IMG/VR virus record: IMGVR_UViG_3300005915_001138
Span: 88,424 to 152,423 of that record
Origin: a virus
DNA length: 64,000 nt
Reading direction: 5' to 3' (one strand)
The notes below the pieces were generated by a model, which had not been told where the DNA came from, made no database searches, and worked only from the letters and a program-made list of their open reading frames with translations. Positions 1 through 9,391 of the stretch are shown here, one piece after another; the stretch's first letter is position 1, and each line of letters starts with the position of its first letter. The position numbers and the translations under genes were made by a program.

Positions 1-3000
1 CAGCCTGTTGCTTTTCAGTTAAGACTGCTTCTCCTGCTTTTAATATAGCAGGAACATCTTTTCCAGGTTGTCCTTCTACGATTCCACCTGAGTGGAATTT
101 TGGTGGGGCTGCACCCATTTTATTATCTTCTCTTTCCTTCAGCAGCTTCGTATTTTTTAATCTCATTTCCAACTGTCTTACTTTGTCTGGGTTCCCTTCT
201 TTTTTTGCAGCTTCAAGTAGTTCAGATATATTTTTTATTTTTTCTTCGGGTGACATACTACCGTAATCAATACCCTGACCCATTCCCTCTAACGCTCGTT
301 TTCTTTCTTTCTCTTTAATTTCTCTTTCGAGTTGTTTGAGTCTTTTCTCTTTTCCTTCATCTGTTTTCAACTCTGCTAATTTTGATTTTCTTTGTTGGTA
401 TACAGAGCTCTCTCTCCAACCAGTAAATACTGAGGAATTTGAGGAATCCATTTCTGTCTTTGTATTTCTTAATTCTTGCCTATAAAGGCGACCAGCTTCT
501 TCTTTTCTTTTTCCTTGAGATTCTTCAGACTCTATTGCTTCGGCGGCCTTAGAATCTAGGCGTTCAAGTTTTCCTTTTTCTTTTCCAGCCATCACCCCAC
601 CCATGGATCTAACCGCTTTTTGATTCTGTGTAAGTCTCTTCTCGCTTTCACTTGCTGCCTTTAATTCTTTAGCAGTCTTTGCTGCAGACATAGCTAACAT
701 AATCATAGGTCCTGCTGCTGCACCTGCTGCTGCACCTATTCCAGCACCTGCTGGACCACCCATCATGAAACCTAAAATAGTACCGACTAATGCTCCGGTT
801 GCCATTGCTGAGGTAGAATTCATAGCACCAGATGCAAATCCACCCTTAGCCATGTCTTTATCGTCACCGCCAAATACACCTATCATTTTTTTAATAGTCC
901 ATACAGCACCGCCAGCGATAGCTCCAACTGCTAGTCCAAGAGCAGCACCAAGTCCGAGACCTATAGGTAATCCAATTGGACCACCCATTGCAGTTCCAAC
1001 TATTCCACCAAGTATTGCTCCGGCTGCTGCACCCATACCAGCACCACTACCTATCTCTCTCGGAAGTCCTAATTTTTCTGCCATGTTTCCAAAGAACCCA
1101 CCTGAAATTCCTACGACTGTACCTACTGCACCACCAATGGCAGCACCAGCAGCTATACCAAATGGGATTCCTGCAAGCGTAGGAGCAGCAAGCATACCAC
1201 CTAGGATACCACCGAGTACTGCTCCAGTTCCAGCCATTGCTGGGACCTCTGGTCCAAATGCATCTGCTAATTTTGGTATAGCGAATCCTGTTATAGCTCC
1301 ACCTAAAGCTGCACCAATACCAACACCCCATATGGTACCAAGTACTGGTACGGCTGATCCTAGGAATCCACCAAGGACAGCACCAACAGCTGCACCAACA
1401 CCTAGGCTTACTCCACCCATTATAGGATGTTCACCTAATACTTCAGATAATGGTTTAACTACAAATCCTCCAAGAAGGCCACCTAATGCTGTACCTACTG
1501 CAAACCCAGCAACAGAACCAACAGGTCCTCCTGCCATTCCAATAATACCACCGAGGATTCCACCTATCATTCCTCCACCACCAGCAAACATTGCTGTCTT
1601 AACATCTCCGGTTATTGCTCCAGCAATTATCATCGGAATAAGTCCAGCTAATAATTTGGGACCTATGCCTCCTAGCATGCCGCCAAATACTCCGCCGCCC
1701 ATTCCACCGCCTCCACCTTTCTCATCTTTCTTCTCTCTCTTCTTTTTAATCCTATCCCATATTCCACGGTACCTACTTTGTTCTTGCGCTTCGTCACTTC
1801 CTTCTTCTTTACCACTGAAGTGTGCAGCCATCGCACTTGTATTACGTTTTATTCCTACTAGGTGTCTAATTATTGCACCTGGCCATCTAGCTTTAATGGG
1901 TTCGCCCATTGAGTCCACACCAATAACTTCGTTACCTAACAATTTATCTTTAAGTTTGGTTACACCTTTCTTCATTGCTTCCCAAGGTTTCTTAAGAAAA
2001 TTAGAAATGAATTTAAATGGTGCAGTTATTACTGCTTTGAATCCTCTCCACCCGACTTTAATTGTTTCTCCTACTGCTTGAACAGCATAACCTAATGCTT
2101 TGAATCCAGTATTAAGCGCTGATCCAATCGCCTTTGACGTTGCATGTATGGTTGCTCTTACAGCTTCTAGTCCAAGATTAATAGCTTTCATTGGGAACTT
2201 AAGTGCTTCGCCTACTGCTGCACCAATGTGCCCGGCTATGCCTCGGAATCCTGCAGCTATACCAGCTGTAACTTTGAGAGGAATACTTACTATCGCACCT
2301 ATGATTCCATGACTCTTACGACCCTTACCAGAATAAATATTAGTTGTTTCTTCAATCAACCGTCCAAGTAAACCAGTATGTACTTCTAGTTCTGCCTGCA
2401 TATGTTCTAATATAGTTGTAACAGGTGAAAACATTTCTTTATTGTTTTGACCATCTAAAGATAGAACTCCTTCTCCTGCATGTCCAACCATATCCACAGG
2501 AGCACCGGCTGGTTGACCTTCTCCTATCACCCCACCTTTAGCATGGGACTCAATTGGTTTCTGGGGCTTAATCGGTTTTTGATTCATCGCAGACACAGTA
2601 GCTTCATCTCTACCCATAACAGATACACCCCAGACATCTGAAAATCTATCATGAATATCATGAGAAACATTTATAATATTAGTCCAAGTATCTAATACAT
2701 CTCCCATTACACTTTTAACAAATGATACTATGCTTAGATTTCCTCCAGAGGATTTACCTCTAGCATAGAATTCTACACCAGCCCACAGCTCTTTAATATT
2801 ATCTTTTAGTCTAGCTACAAAATCGAAATATGGTTTCGCACCAGCCCAAGCAATGTTTCCAAGTCCTGCCCATATTCCTTTAAGATTTGGAAGGCCGAAT
2901 CTCTGAATGTAAGCTTTTCCTTCCTTCTCTTTCTTAGCAGCCTTCTGCCATACAGCTTCTCTATACGCTACACCAGCAGTAGCAGCTCCATCTTTTGATC

Positions 3001-5980
3001 CAAACATTGCTCCGATCACACCCTCAAGTGAGTGGAAAGAAGACAGTGCCCAGTCAAACATTCTTTCTTCTATTGCTTCATATATATGTTGAAATGGATC
3101 AGACAAAATATTTTTGGCTAGCTTAACTCTCATGTCCTTCATTATTCTTTTCATTTTAGCTGGGACATAATATAGTTCCATCTGGGAATTCATTATTTCC
3201 ATTAATCCAGATCCAACTTTAATGGTACCATCTATGAAGTCCTTTAAAAGAACTGGTATCTCTGTGAGCGGAGCCATAAGTTTCTTAAAACCTCCGGCTT
3301 CTTTATCGTTCCATATTTCCTTTACAGAATCTTTATACTTAGATAAAGAATCTCCAAAATTTTTGACAGCATTAAAAAATGTAGTACCTGCTTCACCAAA
3401 TACCTTAGCAGCTTTTAAACCAGCATCAAATATGCCTTTCATTATTCCAAATATACCAGTGGGTTTTCCTTCTGCATCTGTATCTCCGAACAGAGCAGAG
3501 GTTACTGCTTGTGGTACTAACTTCTGATAAGCAAATATGAGTCTCTCACCTATAGATTTATTAGCAGGATCCAATTCTTTATTAATTGTTTCCATTAATT
3601 TACTATGACCAGAAGATATGGCGCTTACAACAAAGTCAAAGAATCTAGCAATAAATCCCTGCTTCTCTTGGAACCCTTTGAACTTACCTTCTTTCCATTC
3701 AGTATCATCCCAAAGAGAACCTAGTCCTTCTTTTAAACCCGTAGCCATTGCCACTATCCCATCTTTAATTCCTATAAGTAAACTTATTATTCCGCCTTGT
3801 GTATTTCCTTCTCCATCTATTTTCCCGAATATAGCATTAGATAGGAGAGATGGGATCTTCTTAATACTTTCCCACATACCTAGTAATGATTCCTTAATAC
3901 TTTTTAAATTAACTAAGGCTCCAAAGAATGCTCCTATCTTTCCAAAGATTCCTTTAGCTCCACCGCCTCCTTCTTCGCCTTCCTTGTTTTTAGCTAGACC
4001 TTCATCTCTTATTTTAGACTTATCTTTAGCCTGTGCAACATTTGATTTTTCTTCTTGTGCAGTTTCCTGAGCAGATGATATCTTTTCTTTACCTTTCTCT
4101 CCAGCAATGATTAACTCTCCACCGTGTTCGCCAACAGTACCACCATCAGCAAACCTTTTTATATTTAAAAAGAACTCTAATTGCTTTTGAAGTATATCCC
4201 TTATGCCTATAAGTATACCTGCTTGACCCCCTTCAGCAATTTTGAAGTCGGCTTCTCGTCCATGTTCAATATATGAATCTACTAAGTCTCCAGCCATCTT
4301 TTGATACTCTTCACTCTTAATAAATTGTCCCATTATTTTATTAAGTTGAGAGTCTGGATCCTGTTTTTGTTTAATTAACTCTTGAGCTATTCTACTTTTA
4401 ATAGCAGAACCAAGCCATTGACCAATAGATCTAGACTTAGGTCTTTTTAGATTACCTTCTATTCCAAATCCTTCTTGTATTAATCTAGACTGTTGATATA
4501 CTAAACCATTAATTTCATCTGATGCAAATCTAGCATGCACATATATAAGAGATAGTACTTTATATATTGCTGGAATAACTCCTATAGATCTGGGGTTAGG
4601 TAATTCAGATCTATAACCCATACCAAAGAATGGAAGAGCATAACCAATAACAGATTTAATACCAAATATATTAGAGAACTGTTCTCCAAGGAACCCAGGC
4701 ATCTCTGGGGATTTCGGTCCCTTGTCATCTTTCGATTCTCTTTCATTCTGAGTCCATAGTATTCTACTCTTACCTTGTCTAACTCCAGGCATTCTTCTGA
4801 GTTGAACTCCTTCATGCGCGGCGTGGGCAACAGCTACTTGTTTTATATCTTCCAGTCTTTTTACGACTGGATCATCCATTTCACTACCACCATCAATATC
4901 TTTTTCTTTTGTAGAGAGGATTATATTTGCACCCCTATTATCAGATTTTATTTCATAATCATCTTCTGGTCCTACTATTTCCCCACTAGATGCTAATCTA
5001 AATGATCCTTTTGCTGCATCTCTTTTTAAATCTTTGGCCCATTCATTGCCATCTCTTCCTTGCTTAGCACCAGGTATATTTTTTATCCACCCAACCATCT
5101 CACCCATCGTATTCTGTAGACCACCAAAACCAGCTAAGGTAATATCTTTAGATGCCCCGAGTATTTTTGATATTGTTCCAGAGCCACCTTCACCTTCATC
5201 TCCTTTCTTTCCAAATATAGAACTGAACCCAGTTCTTACCATTGCATTTGCATCCGCAGCTACAGGACCTCCCTTTCCACCTATCAGTCCAGCGCCCAGG
5301 AGACCTTTAAAATTATCTACTATATTATCTGTTTCTTGTCTAGCGGGATCAAGCACCTTATCTCTAGCTTCACCCATGACTCTCAGAGGAGCTCTGATTG
5401 GAGCAGTGGCTATACGTGCAGCCTTCTTTGTAGCAGCCACACCTGTCTTCGCACCATACTTAACACTTAAAAAACTAATAGCTTTAGTAGCACCAAAGAC
5501 ACCCTTCGCCAACTTCAGGGAAGATGATTCAAATCCTTTCATCACATAGTCTAATCTATCAGAGTGCTCTGCAGTCATGTCTCCAAATTCAGAAACAGAG
5601 TCTCCAATATCTGAAGATGCTTTAGCCATCTTTTCAGATGAATCATTTATTGTTTCAAAATTAGTAGTCATACTATCTACTGAAGTGAAGAGAGAATCTG
5701 TAGCCTCAGTGATAACTTTCAATCCCTCTTTGTTTGCATTTTTTACTTTACTTACTTCAGTGTCCATAGATTTAATCATGGACTTAGTAATTCTATCCTT
5801 AGCCATCTTACGTATCTCTTCCATCTGCTGGGTGCCTTGAATAATTCCTTTATTCATAGTTATAGCAGCTTTTCTAGATGCACGTTCGACTTCTGAAGAG
5901 CTTTGAGTAATGGTCTTACTTAGCCCACCGAGACTTTTTGCTAGTTCTTGTTTTTCTTTTTTGAAATCTTCTTCTGACAT
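1..5980 (-). CDS. Tape measure protein (3' end beyond window)
   Basis: The minus strand is one open frame from an ATG at 5980 (AGGA six bases upstream) to the left edge, giving at least 1993 residues without a stop. The first ~130 residues are charged and helical. The middle mixes amphipathic helices, and the last ~450 visible residues include a long Gly/Ala-rich hydrophobic stretch (about 1765-730 on the plus coordinates) with repeated GGxxG patterns. The motif GG(I/V)xGxxPGxxVPAxLxxGE near the left edge is typical of phage tape measure C-terminal parts, and a related HAKGGVIGEGQPAG segment lies near 2500. Such proteins set tail length and are delivered through the tail tube. Position next to the terminase and a hub-like gene fits. 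The C-terminus and any lytic domain are outside the window. Confidence 0.85.
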   Translation of the reverse strand, partial: MSEEDFKKEKQELAKSLGGLSKTITQSSSEVERASRKAAITMNKGIIQGTQQMEEIRKMAKDRITKSMIKSMDTEVSKVKNANKEGLKVITEATDSLFTSVDSMTTNFETINDSSEKMAKASSDIGDSVSEFGDMTAEHSDRLDYVMKGFESSSLKLAKGVFGATKAISFLSVKYGAKTGVAATKKAARIATAPIRAPLRVMGEARDKVLDPARQETDNIVDNFKGLLGAGLIGGKGGPVAADANAMVRTGFSSIFGKKGDEGEGGSGTISKILGASKDITLAGFGGLQNTMGEMVGWIKNIPGAKQGRDGNEWAKDLKRDAAKGSFRLASSGEIVGPEDDYEIKSDNRGANIILSTKEKDIDGGSEMDDPVVKRLEDIKQVAVAHAAHEGVQLRRMPGVRQGKSRILWTQNERESKDDKGPKSPEMPGFLGEQFSNIFGIKSVIGYALPFFGMGYRSELPNPRSIGVIPAIYKVLSLIYVHARFASDEINGLVYQQSRLIQEGFGIEGNLKRPKSRSIGQWLGSAIKSRIAQELIKQKQDPDSQLNKIMGQFIKSEEYQKMAGDLVDSYIEHGREADFKIAEGGQAGILIGIRDILQKQLEFFLNIKRFADGGTVGEHGGELIIAGEKGKEKISSAQETAQEEKSNVAQAKDKSKIRDEGLAKNKEGEEGGGGAKGIFGKIGAFFGALVNLKSIKESLLGMWESIKKIPSLLSNAIFGKIDGEGNTQGGIISLLIGIKDGIVAMATGLKEGLGSLWDDTEWKEGKFKGFQEKQGFIARFFDFVVSAISSGHSKLMETINKELDPANKSIGERLIFAYQKLVPQAVTSALFGDTDAEGKPTGIFGIMKGIFDAGLKAAKVFGEAGTTFFNAVKNFGDSLSKYKDSVKEIWNDKEAGGFKKLMAPLTEIPVLLKDFIDGTIKVGSGLMEIMNSQMELYYVPAKMKRIMKDMRVKLAKNILSDPFQHIYEAIEERMFDWALSSFHSLEGVIGAMFGSKDGAATAGVAYREAVWQKAAKKEKEGKAYIQRFGLPNLKGIWAGLGNIAWAGAKPYFDFVARLKDNIKELWAGVEFYARGKSSGGNLSIVSFVKSVMGDVLDTWTNIINVSHDIHDRFSDVWGVSVMGRDEATVSAMNQKPIKPQKPIESHAKGGVIGEGQPAGAPVDMVGHAGEGVLSLDGQNNKEMFSPVTTILEHMQAELEVHTGLLGRLIEETTNIYSGKGRKSHGIIGAIVSIPLKVTAGIAAGFRGIAGHIGAAVGEALKFPMKAINLGLEAVRATIHATSKAIGSALNTGFKALGYAVQAVGETIKVGWRGFKAVITAPFKFISNFLKKPWEAMKKGVTKLKDKLLGNEVIGVDSMGEPIKARWPGAIIRHLVGIKRNTSAMAAHFSGKEEGSDEAQEQSRYRGIWDRIKKKREKKDEKGGGGGMGGGVFGGMLGGIGPKLLAGLIPMIIAGAITGDVKTAMFAGGGGMIGGILGGIIGMAGGPVGSVAGFAVGTALGGLLGGFVVKPLSEVLGEHPIMGGVSLGVGAAVGAVLGGFLGSAVPVLGTIWGVGIGAALGGAITGFAIPKLADAFGPEVPAMAGTGAVLGGILGGMLAAPTLAGIPFGIAAGAAIGGAVGTVVGISGGFFGNMAEKLGLPREIGSGAGMGAAAGAILGGIVGTAMGGPIGLPIGLGLGAALGLAVGAIAGGAVWTIKKMIGVFGGDDKDMAKGGFASGAMNSTSAMATGALVGTILGFMMGGPAGAGIGAAAGAAAGPMIMLAMSAAKTAKELKAASESEKRLTQNQKAVRSMGGVMAGKEKGKLERLDSKAAEAIESEESQGKRKEEAGRLYRQELRNTKTEMDSSNSSVFTGWRESSVYQQRKSKLAELKTDEGKEKRLKQLEREIKEKERKRALEGMGQGIDYGSMSPEEKIKNISELLEAAKKEGNPDKVRQLEMRLKNTKLLKEREDNKMGAAPPKFHSGGIVEGQPGKDVPAILKAGEAVLTEKQQA

Positions 5981-5988
5981 ATCTTATC

Positions 5989-6870
5989 CTACAGTTTAAG
6001 ATTATTAATCATAGTTATTGTAAATCTTGAAGGTTTAAATTCATTACATATTGCTACTATTTCTGATGGATAAATAGCTTCTTGACATGGAGTGGTTATT
6101 CTCCCATCCACACCGAGCGAATCATACGCTTTAAAATAGTGAGGCAATGTTCTTTTGGCACATATACGATACTTAGATTTTCCCATTACAAAATATGCAT
6201 ACGATCCTATCATATTTGTTGTTACTTCATCCGCTCTATCCTTACTTAAAAATGTAGTTAAAAAACTATTCAATATAGCTGCGTGGTTTTTTAAACTAAA
6301 TACACTTTCCATACCATCAGATATAAGCGTTAATTCTATTGCAAACTCTCTAAGTCTTTTCTGATCTATTTTTTTATATTCATTGGGCAGCATAGATCTA
6401 AAAAATTCTTTATAGAATGGTGCAATATAAGGACCCAATGAATACTTTAAAAATAATTTGGTGTCTATGTTAGCAACAAAGTGAACGAGCTCATGTACTA
6501 ATATTGGTGGTAGTTCTCTCATAGCCTTACCAAAAAATGTAACATTCTTATCTAATACTAATGCAATGTTCTTAGTATTGGATGCATAAAACCCTAGAGT
6601 AGTAGTACCTCTATTTTTATATAGAAGTTTTTTAAATAAAAAAGAAACTGTACTTGAGTCTAAGTATCCAGGTATGATTCTTTTCTTATCTATTCCCTCT
6701 GATATTTTAGCATTTATATCTTTTGTGATTTTTGATTTGCTGCACCAATCTTTAGTATTCTCTCCAATCTTTTCGTTGGAGTGTATCATCTGACTCCCAA
6801 CTATCCCATATGGTTTTAACATAACAGGAGAGAGTTCTAAAAATTCATTAATATTTACCGGCTTGCTCAT
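5989..6870 (-). CDS. Putative zinc metalloprotease-like protein (HELVH)
   Basis: 293 residues. The only recognisable motif is PPILVHELVHF near residue 130, which fits the HExxH zinc-protease signature inside a hydrophobic helix. No third zinc ligand can be assigned with certainty and there is no signal peptide or membrane segment. The start overlaps the terminase stop by 23 bases and the stop is 8 bases before the tape measure start, so it is in the structural operon. A role in tail or head maturation is inference from position; it may also be a non-catalytic structural protein. Confidence 0.6.
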   Translation of the reverse strand: MSKPVNINEFLELSPVMLKPYGIVGSQMIHSNEKIGENTKDWCSKSKITKDINAKISEGIDKKRIIPGYLDSSTVSFLFKKLLYKNRGTTTLGFYASNTKNIALVLDKNVTFFGKAMRELPPILVHELVHFVANIDTKLFLKYSLGPYIAPFYKEFFRSMLPNEYKKIDQKRLREFAIELTLISDGMESVFSLKNHAAILNSFLTTFLSKDRADEVTTNMIGSYAYFVMGKSKYRICAKRTLPHYFKAYDSLGVDGRITTPCQEAIYPSEIVAICNEFKPSRFTITMINNLKL

Positions 6871-8596
6871 TATCTTGTCTCCAAAGGTCCATTACATTTA
6901 CATGACCAGTAAGTTTGGTTCCTACATTTTCTTTAATGTATCTCTCTAATGACTTTTTAAATTGTTTAGGTTCTTGTTCTAATGAATCTAAATACAATGA
7001 TCCATTCGTATTATTCATTTTTATTATATTGTCTATTGTATTCTCTAATGGCATAGTCTCTAGTTCGCTCTGGGTTACAGTGGATGTGTTTCCTAATTGT
7101 ACTGAACAGTATTTTCTTACGTAACAACAGAAGCCCCATGATAATGCTAAGTCATCATTGAATCCTAAGTCAGCTTGAATCTTATCATTTTTATTTGTGA
7201 GTCCTAATAACTCCATGGCTAATCTCTCAGACTTAATTGTATTTGTATCTGTAGTTACATAATCAAATAAAGAATCTAAAATCAATGGTCTAGATTTACC
7301 ATTAGTACTTAATCCATATACGAATTGTTTATTTTGTTCTTTCTTATGACTTCTACTGCTACTATGATTGGGTTTATTCTTACCTCTAAACTCACCGAAG
7401 ATGTTAAACTTAGTTTGTGTATCGAATTGTAATTCATTTATTACAGTTAATCCAAACCCACCTGTATTTTCTACAACTATTATATTATGTGGTACCATTC
7501 TGGCTACCATCTTAACTACTTCGGAAAACATTTTAGGCTCTAGCTTTCCTTTATACTCCATAATCTGTTCACATGTTTCAAAGTCCATCACCTGGATACC
7601 AGAGAAGTCATCACCCGCAGAGGAAGCAGTGTCCACTCCTATGATATAAAATTTACCATGTTGTCTTTCACTAAATATAAAAAGTTCTCCACCCCATTTT
7701 AATTTCATTTCTTTTAATGGAGTTCTGTCTCCTTCCTGTAAAGCTTCCTGAGTATCTGCATCAAACAATGTACTATCTGTACCAATGAATTTGAGTTCTA
7801 ACTCTTGAGCAATCTTTCTTTGATCATTATTTAATAGATTGCATTGTCGAACATACCAAAATGGATCATTTTTAAACAGTGGAATCTCAGACCAGTGGAT
7901 CTCATGAGGAATAAATTGATTTTCTTTTCTCTTTGCCTTTTGATAGTTATTAAAATACCACTTACCTATACCCTCTGTTTTATTTGGAGTAGAAATAACT
8001 ATGTTTCCATATGGAATTCCTGCTGCCTTTGCATCCTGCTGCGATCTATTTACTGACTGAGAAAGAGCTGTCCATGCATCGTCTATGTTTCTTAAGAAGG
8101 CTGCCTCATCTACAACTAACATAGTAATTGCTTTACCACGAAGAGTAGAAGCTGGGTTAGTGGTAGGTATAGTTGCTGCATATAGTGCTGAACCGTTTGT
8201 TAATACAAAATATTGTATCTGATCATTAGCATATTCTGGTTTAATCCAATCAGGAAGATGGAATAACATGTCCTTTACTTTTCTACAAAAGTCAGACGCC
8301 TCAGCATTATCTCTAGATACTAATCCAATTATACAGTTGTCAAAGAAAATACTTAGATATGCTATCATAGCTTGACAGATAGTACTCATACCAATCTGTC
8401 TGCTTTTTAATAGGATTAAATCATGATTTATTAAAAAATCCTTTACAATTCTTTTCTGTGGTTCATACAATTTAATGAATTGGGAGCCACCTGGAACAGG
8501 TATTTTAATACACTCTTCCATAAATTTAATAGGATCCTTTTTATATTTAATTATTAAATTAGCTTTTTCTACTGAGTTAGTTGTTACAACTGCCAT
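6848..8596 (-). CDS. terL: Terminase large subunit
   Basis: 582 residues, normal for a large terminase. The N-terminal ATPase has the terminase-type Walker A LKSRQIGMST (residues 63-72) and Walker B MLVVDEAAF (159-167), followed by a coupling-motif-like VISTPN. The C-terminal RNase H-like nuclease shows GVDTASSAGDD, then VENTGG and DLGFNDDLALS, supplying acidic metal ligands. It packages concatemeric DNA into the prohead at the portal. It lies upstream of the HELVH gene and the tape measure gene in the same transcription direction. No small terminase subunit was identified next to it. Confidence 0.95.
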   Translation of the reverse strand: MAVVTTNSVEKANLIIKYKKDPIKFMEECIKIPVPGGSQFIKLYEPQKRIVKDFLINHDLILLKSRQIGMSTICQAMIAYLSIFFDNCIIGLVSRDNAEASDFCRKVKDMLFHLPDWIKPEYANDQIQYFVLTNGSALYAATIPTTNPASTLRGKAITMLVVDEAAFLRNIDDAWTALSQSVNRSQQDAKAAGIPYGNIVISTPNKTEGIGKWYFNNYQKAKRKENQFIPHEIHWSEIPLFKNDPFWYVRQCNLLNNDQRKIAQELELKFIGTDSTLFDADTQEALQEGDRTPLKEMKLKWGGELFIFSERQHGKFYIIGVDTASSAGDDFSGIQVMDFETCEQIMEYKGKLEPKMFSEVVKMVARMVPHNIIVVENTGGFGLTVINELQFDTQTKFNIFGEFRGKNKPNHSSSRSHKKEQNKQFVYGLSTNGKSRPLILDSLFDYVTTDTNTIKSERLAMELLGLTNKNDKIQADLGFNDDLALSWGFCCYVRKYCSVQLGNTSTVTQSELETMPLENTIDNIIKMNNTNGSLYLDSLEQEPKQFKKSLERYIKENVGTKLTGHVNVMDLWRQDNEQAGKY

Positions 8597-8653
8597 AATC
8601 TCCTCTGCTCCAATCGTTTATAGTTTGTCCTCATTTTTCTTTATATTATCAAA

Positions 8654-8950
8654 TTAAATAAAAAAAGAAATAAAAAATATACGGTACTGACCCTCATCGG
8701 GCCAGCACACAGATAAGGGTATTGATATGATTAAAGCCCTTTGGGCTATTTGAAGAGTATCTTTCAGTACGAGTAGCATCTTCTTGAATGATATAATACC
8801 ATCCCATGCAAGCCCCTCGGCAGGGAGCTTTCCATCTGTCATGGAAGATGACTCTTCATCTCGTACCACAATACGACCACCACATCGAAATCTTGCCGAA
8901 CACTTGTCTGCTTTCATGCAGAACCCCTTCCTGGAATGCCTCTTAAACAT
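8654..8950 (-). CDS. Doubtful small ORF in structured region
   Basis: An open frame of up to 98 codons; a start at codon 12 (8917) is preceded by AGGAAGGGG at good spacing and would be better than the first ATG. The protein matches nothing I recognise. Its last codons run through a terminator-like hairpin and a T-rich tract (8660-8705), so the stop lies beyond the likely transcript end. That argues against a real gene. Base composition is more GC-rich than in the neighbours. It is listed because no better coding solution covers this 450-base stretch. Confidence 0.25.
   Translation of the reverse strand: MFKRHSRKGFCMKADKCSARFRCGGRIVVRDEESSSMTDGKLPAEGLAWDGIISFKKMLLVLKDTLQIAQRALIISIPLSVCWPDEGQYRIFFISFFI
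8660..8705 (-). terminator. Rho-independent-like terminator
   Basis: On the minus strand CTGGCCC-GATGA-GGGTCAG forms a 7-pair stem (one G-U), followed after about eight bases by a T-rich tract (TTTTTTATTTCTTTTTTTATT region). It would end transcription of the small basic gene at 9044-9277 before the terminase gene, whose own start is at 8596. Confidence 0.6.
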
Positions 8951-9043
8951 CCCTCAGTTGCACATCCATGTGAACTCTCGCCTTTAGGAGATCCATTTTC
9001 TAAAGGGCAACTTGAAGTTATAGAAGTGTTTCCGGATCGGATA
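8706..9043 (-). other. Structured, possibly non-coding tail region
   Basis: The stretch between the terminase start (8596) and the small basic gene (stop at 9044) has no convincing gene. It holds several short hairpins on the minus strand: CCTTTAG/CTAAAGG (about 8981-9006), TCTGC/GCAGA (about 8908-8923), AGCCC/GGGCT (about 8736-8748). It also has two complementary pairs in interleaved order: GTACGAG at 8860-8866 with CTCGTAC at 8767-8773, and GAAGAGT at 8851-8857 with ACTCTTC at 8752-8758. It ends at a terminator-like hairpin. It could be a structured 3' UTR or small RNA of the unit that starts near 9325. Confidence 0.35.
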
Positions 9044-9277
9044 CTACTTAGAACTTCTATTTTTCCGTCTCTCCTTTCTCTGTCGTGATTTGTTCCGCTT
9101 ACTCTTAGCAGCTCTTATGGAAAGAGGTACTTTAGGGCCAGATGTCTTCTGGAGGGCTTTGCCTCGAAGAAGTTTTCGCATCTTCTTCTGAGCCTTCAAA
9201 GCTCCAAGCAGATTGTCATCGACGTCTGCAGGATCTAATCCCGCTTCCCGAATTGCATTCCAAATACTACCACTCAT
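9044..9277 (-). CDS. Small highly basic protein
   Basis: 77 residues. The first half is a mildly acidic helical region (SIWNAIREAGLDPADVDD) and the second half is rich in Lys and Arg (about 25 of the last 45 residues are basic), so nucleic-acid binding or a virion-internal role is plausible. A strong AAAGGAGA lies in front of the ATG, and the promoter-like box at 9324-9349 plus a leader hairpin sit upstream, so it is first in its unit. Its codons are more GC-rich than those of the flanking genes. No family recognised. Confidence 0.7.
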   Translation of the reverse strand: MSGSIWNAIREAGLDPADVDDNLLGALKAQKKMRKLLRGKALQKTSGPKVPLSIRAAKSKRNKSRQRKERRKNRSSK

Positions 9278-9304
9278 GGCTCTCCTTTCGGGGTGCTTGA
9301 AATG

Positions 9305-9330
9305 ATAGTGACAACGTGTGCTGTCACTAT
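9305..9330 (-). promoter_or_regulatory. Leader hairpin
   Basis: ATAGTGACA and TGTCACTAT form a perfect 9-pair stem with an 8-base loop, overlapping the downstream end of the promoter-like box and lying just 5' of the ribosome binding site of the small basic gene. It may protect the transcript 5' end or control translation, or be a dyad operator. Confidence 0.5.
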
Positions 9331-9349
9331 TTAATATATATAATCATTT
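9324..9349 (-). promoter_or_regulatory. Candidate phage promoter, copy 1
   Basis: Minus strand reads TTATATATATTAAATAGTGA, one of four near-identical intergenic boxes in the window (others at 11124, 33736, 57553). Each faces a downstream gene on the minus strand. This one is followed by the gene at 9044-9277. No bacterial -35 element is apparent at the right spacing, so recognition by the phage RNA polymerase is a reasonable inference. Confidence 0.6.
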
Positions 9350-9391
9350 CAAAAGTTACCCACTCTTTATTTTACCACTTAAAATCTTCTT

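Noticed and set aside
765-2081. A 438-codon plus-strand ORF rich in Pro, Ala and Ile
   Set aside because: It is the antisense shadow of the Gly/Ala-rich tape measure region: minus-strand GGA/GCT codons read as TCC/AGC and produce a long, low-complexity frame with no start signal. The minus frame is open through the same bases and has the tape measure C-terminal pattern.
8784-8987. Plus-strand 67-aa ORF in the structured region
   Set aside because: No ribosome binding site, opposite strand to all real genes, no recognisable protein.
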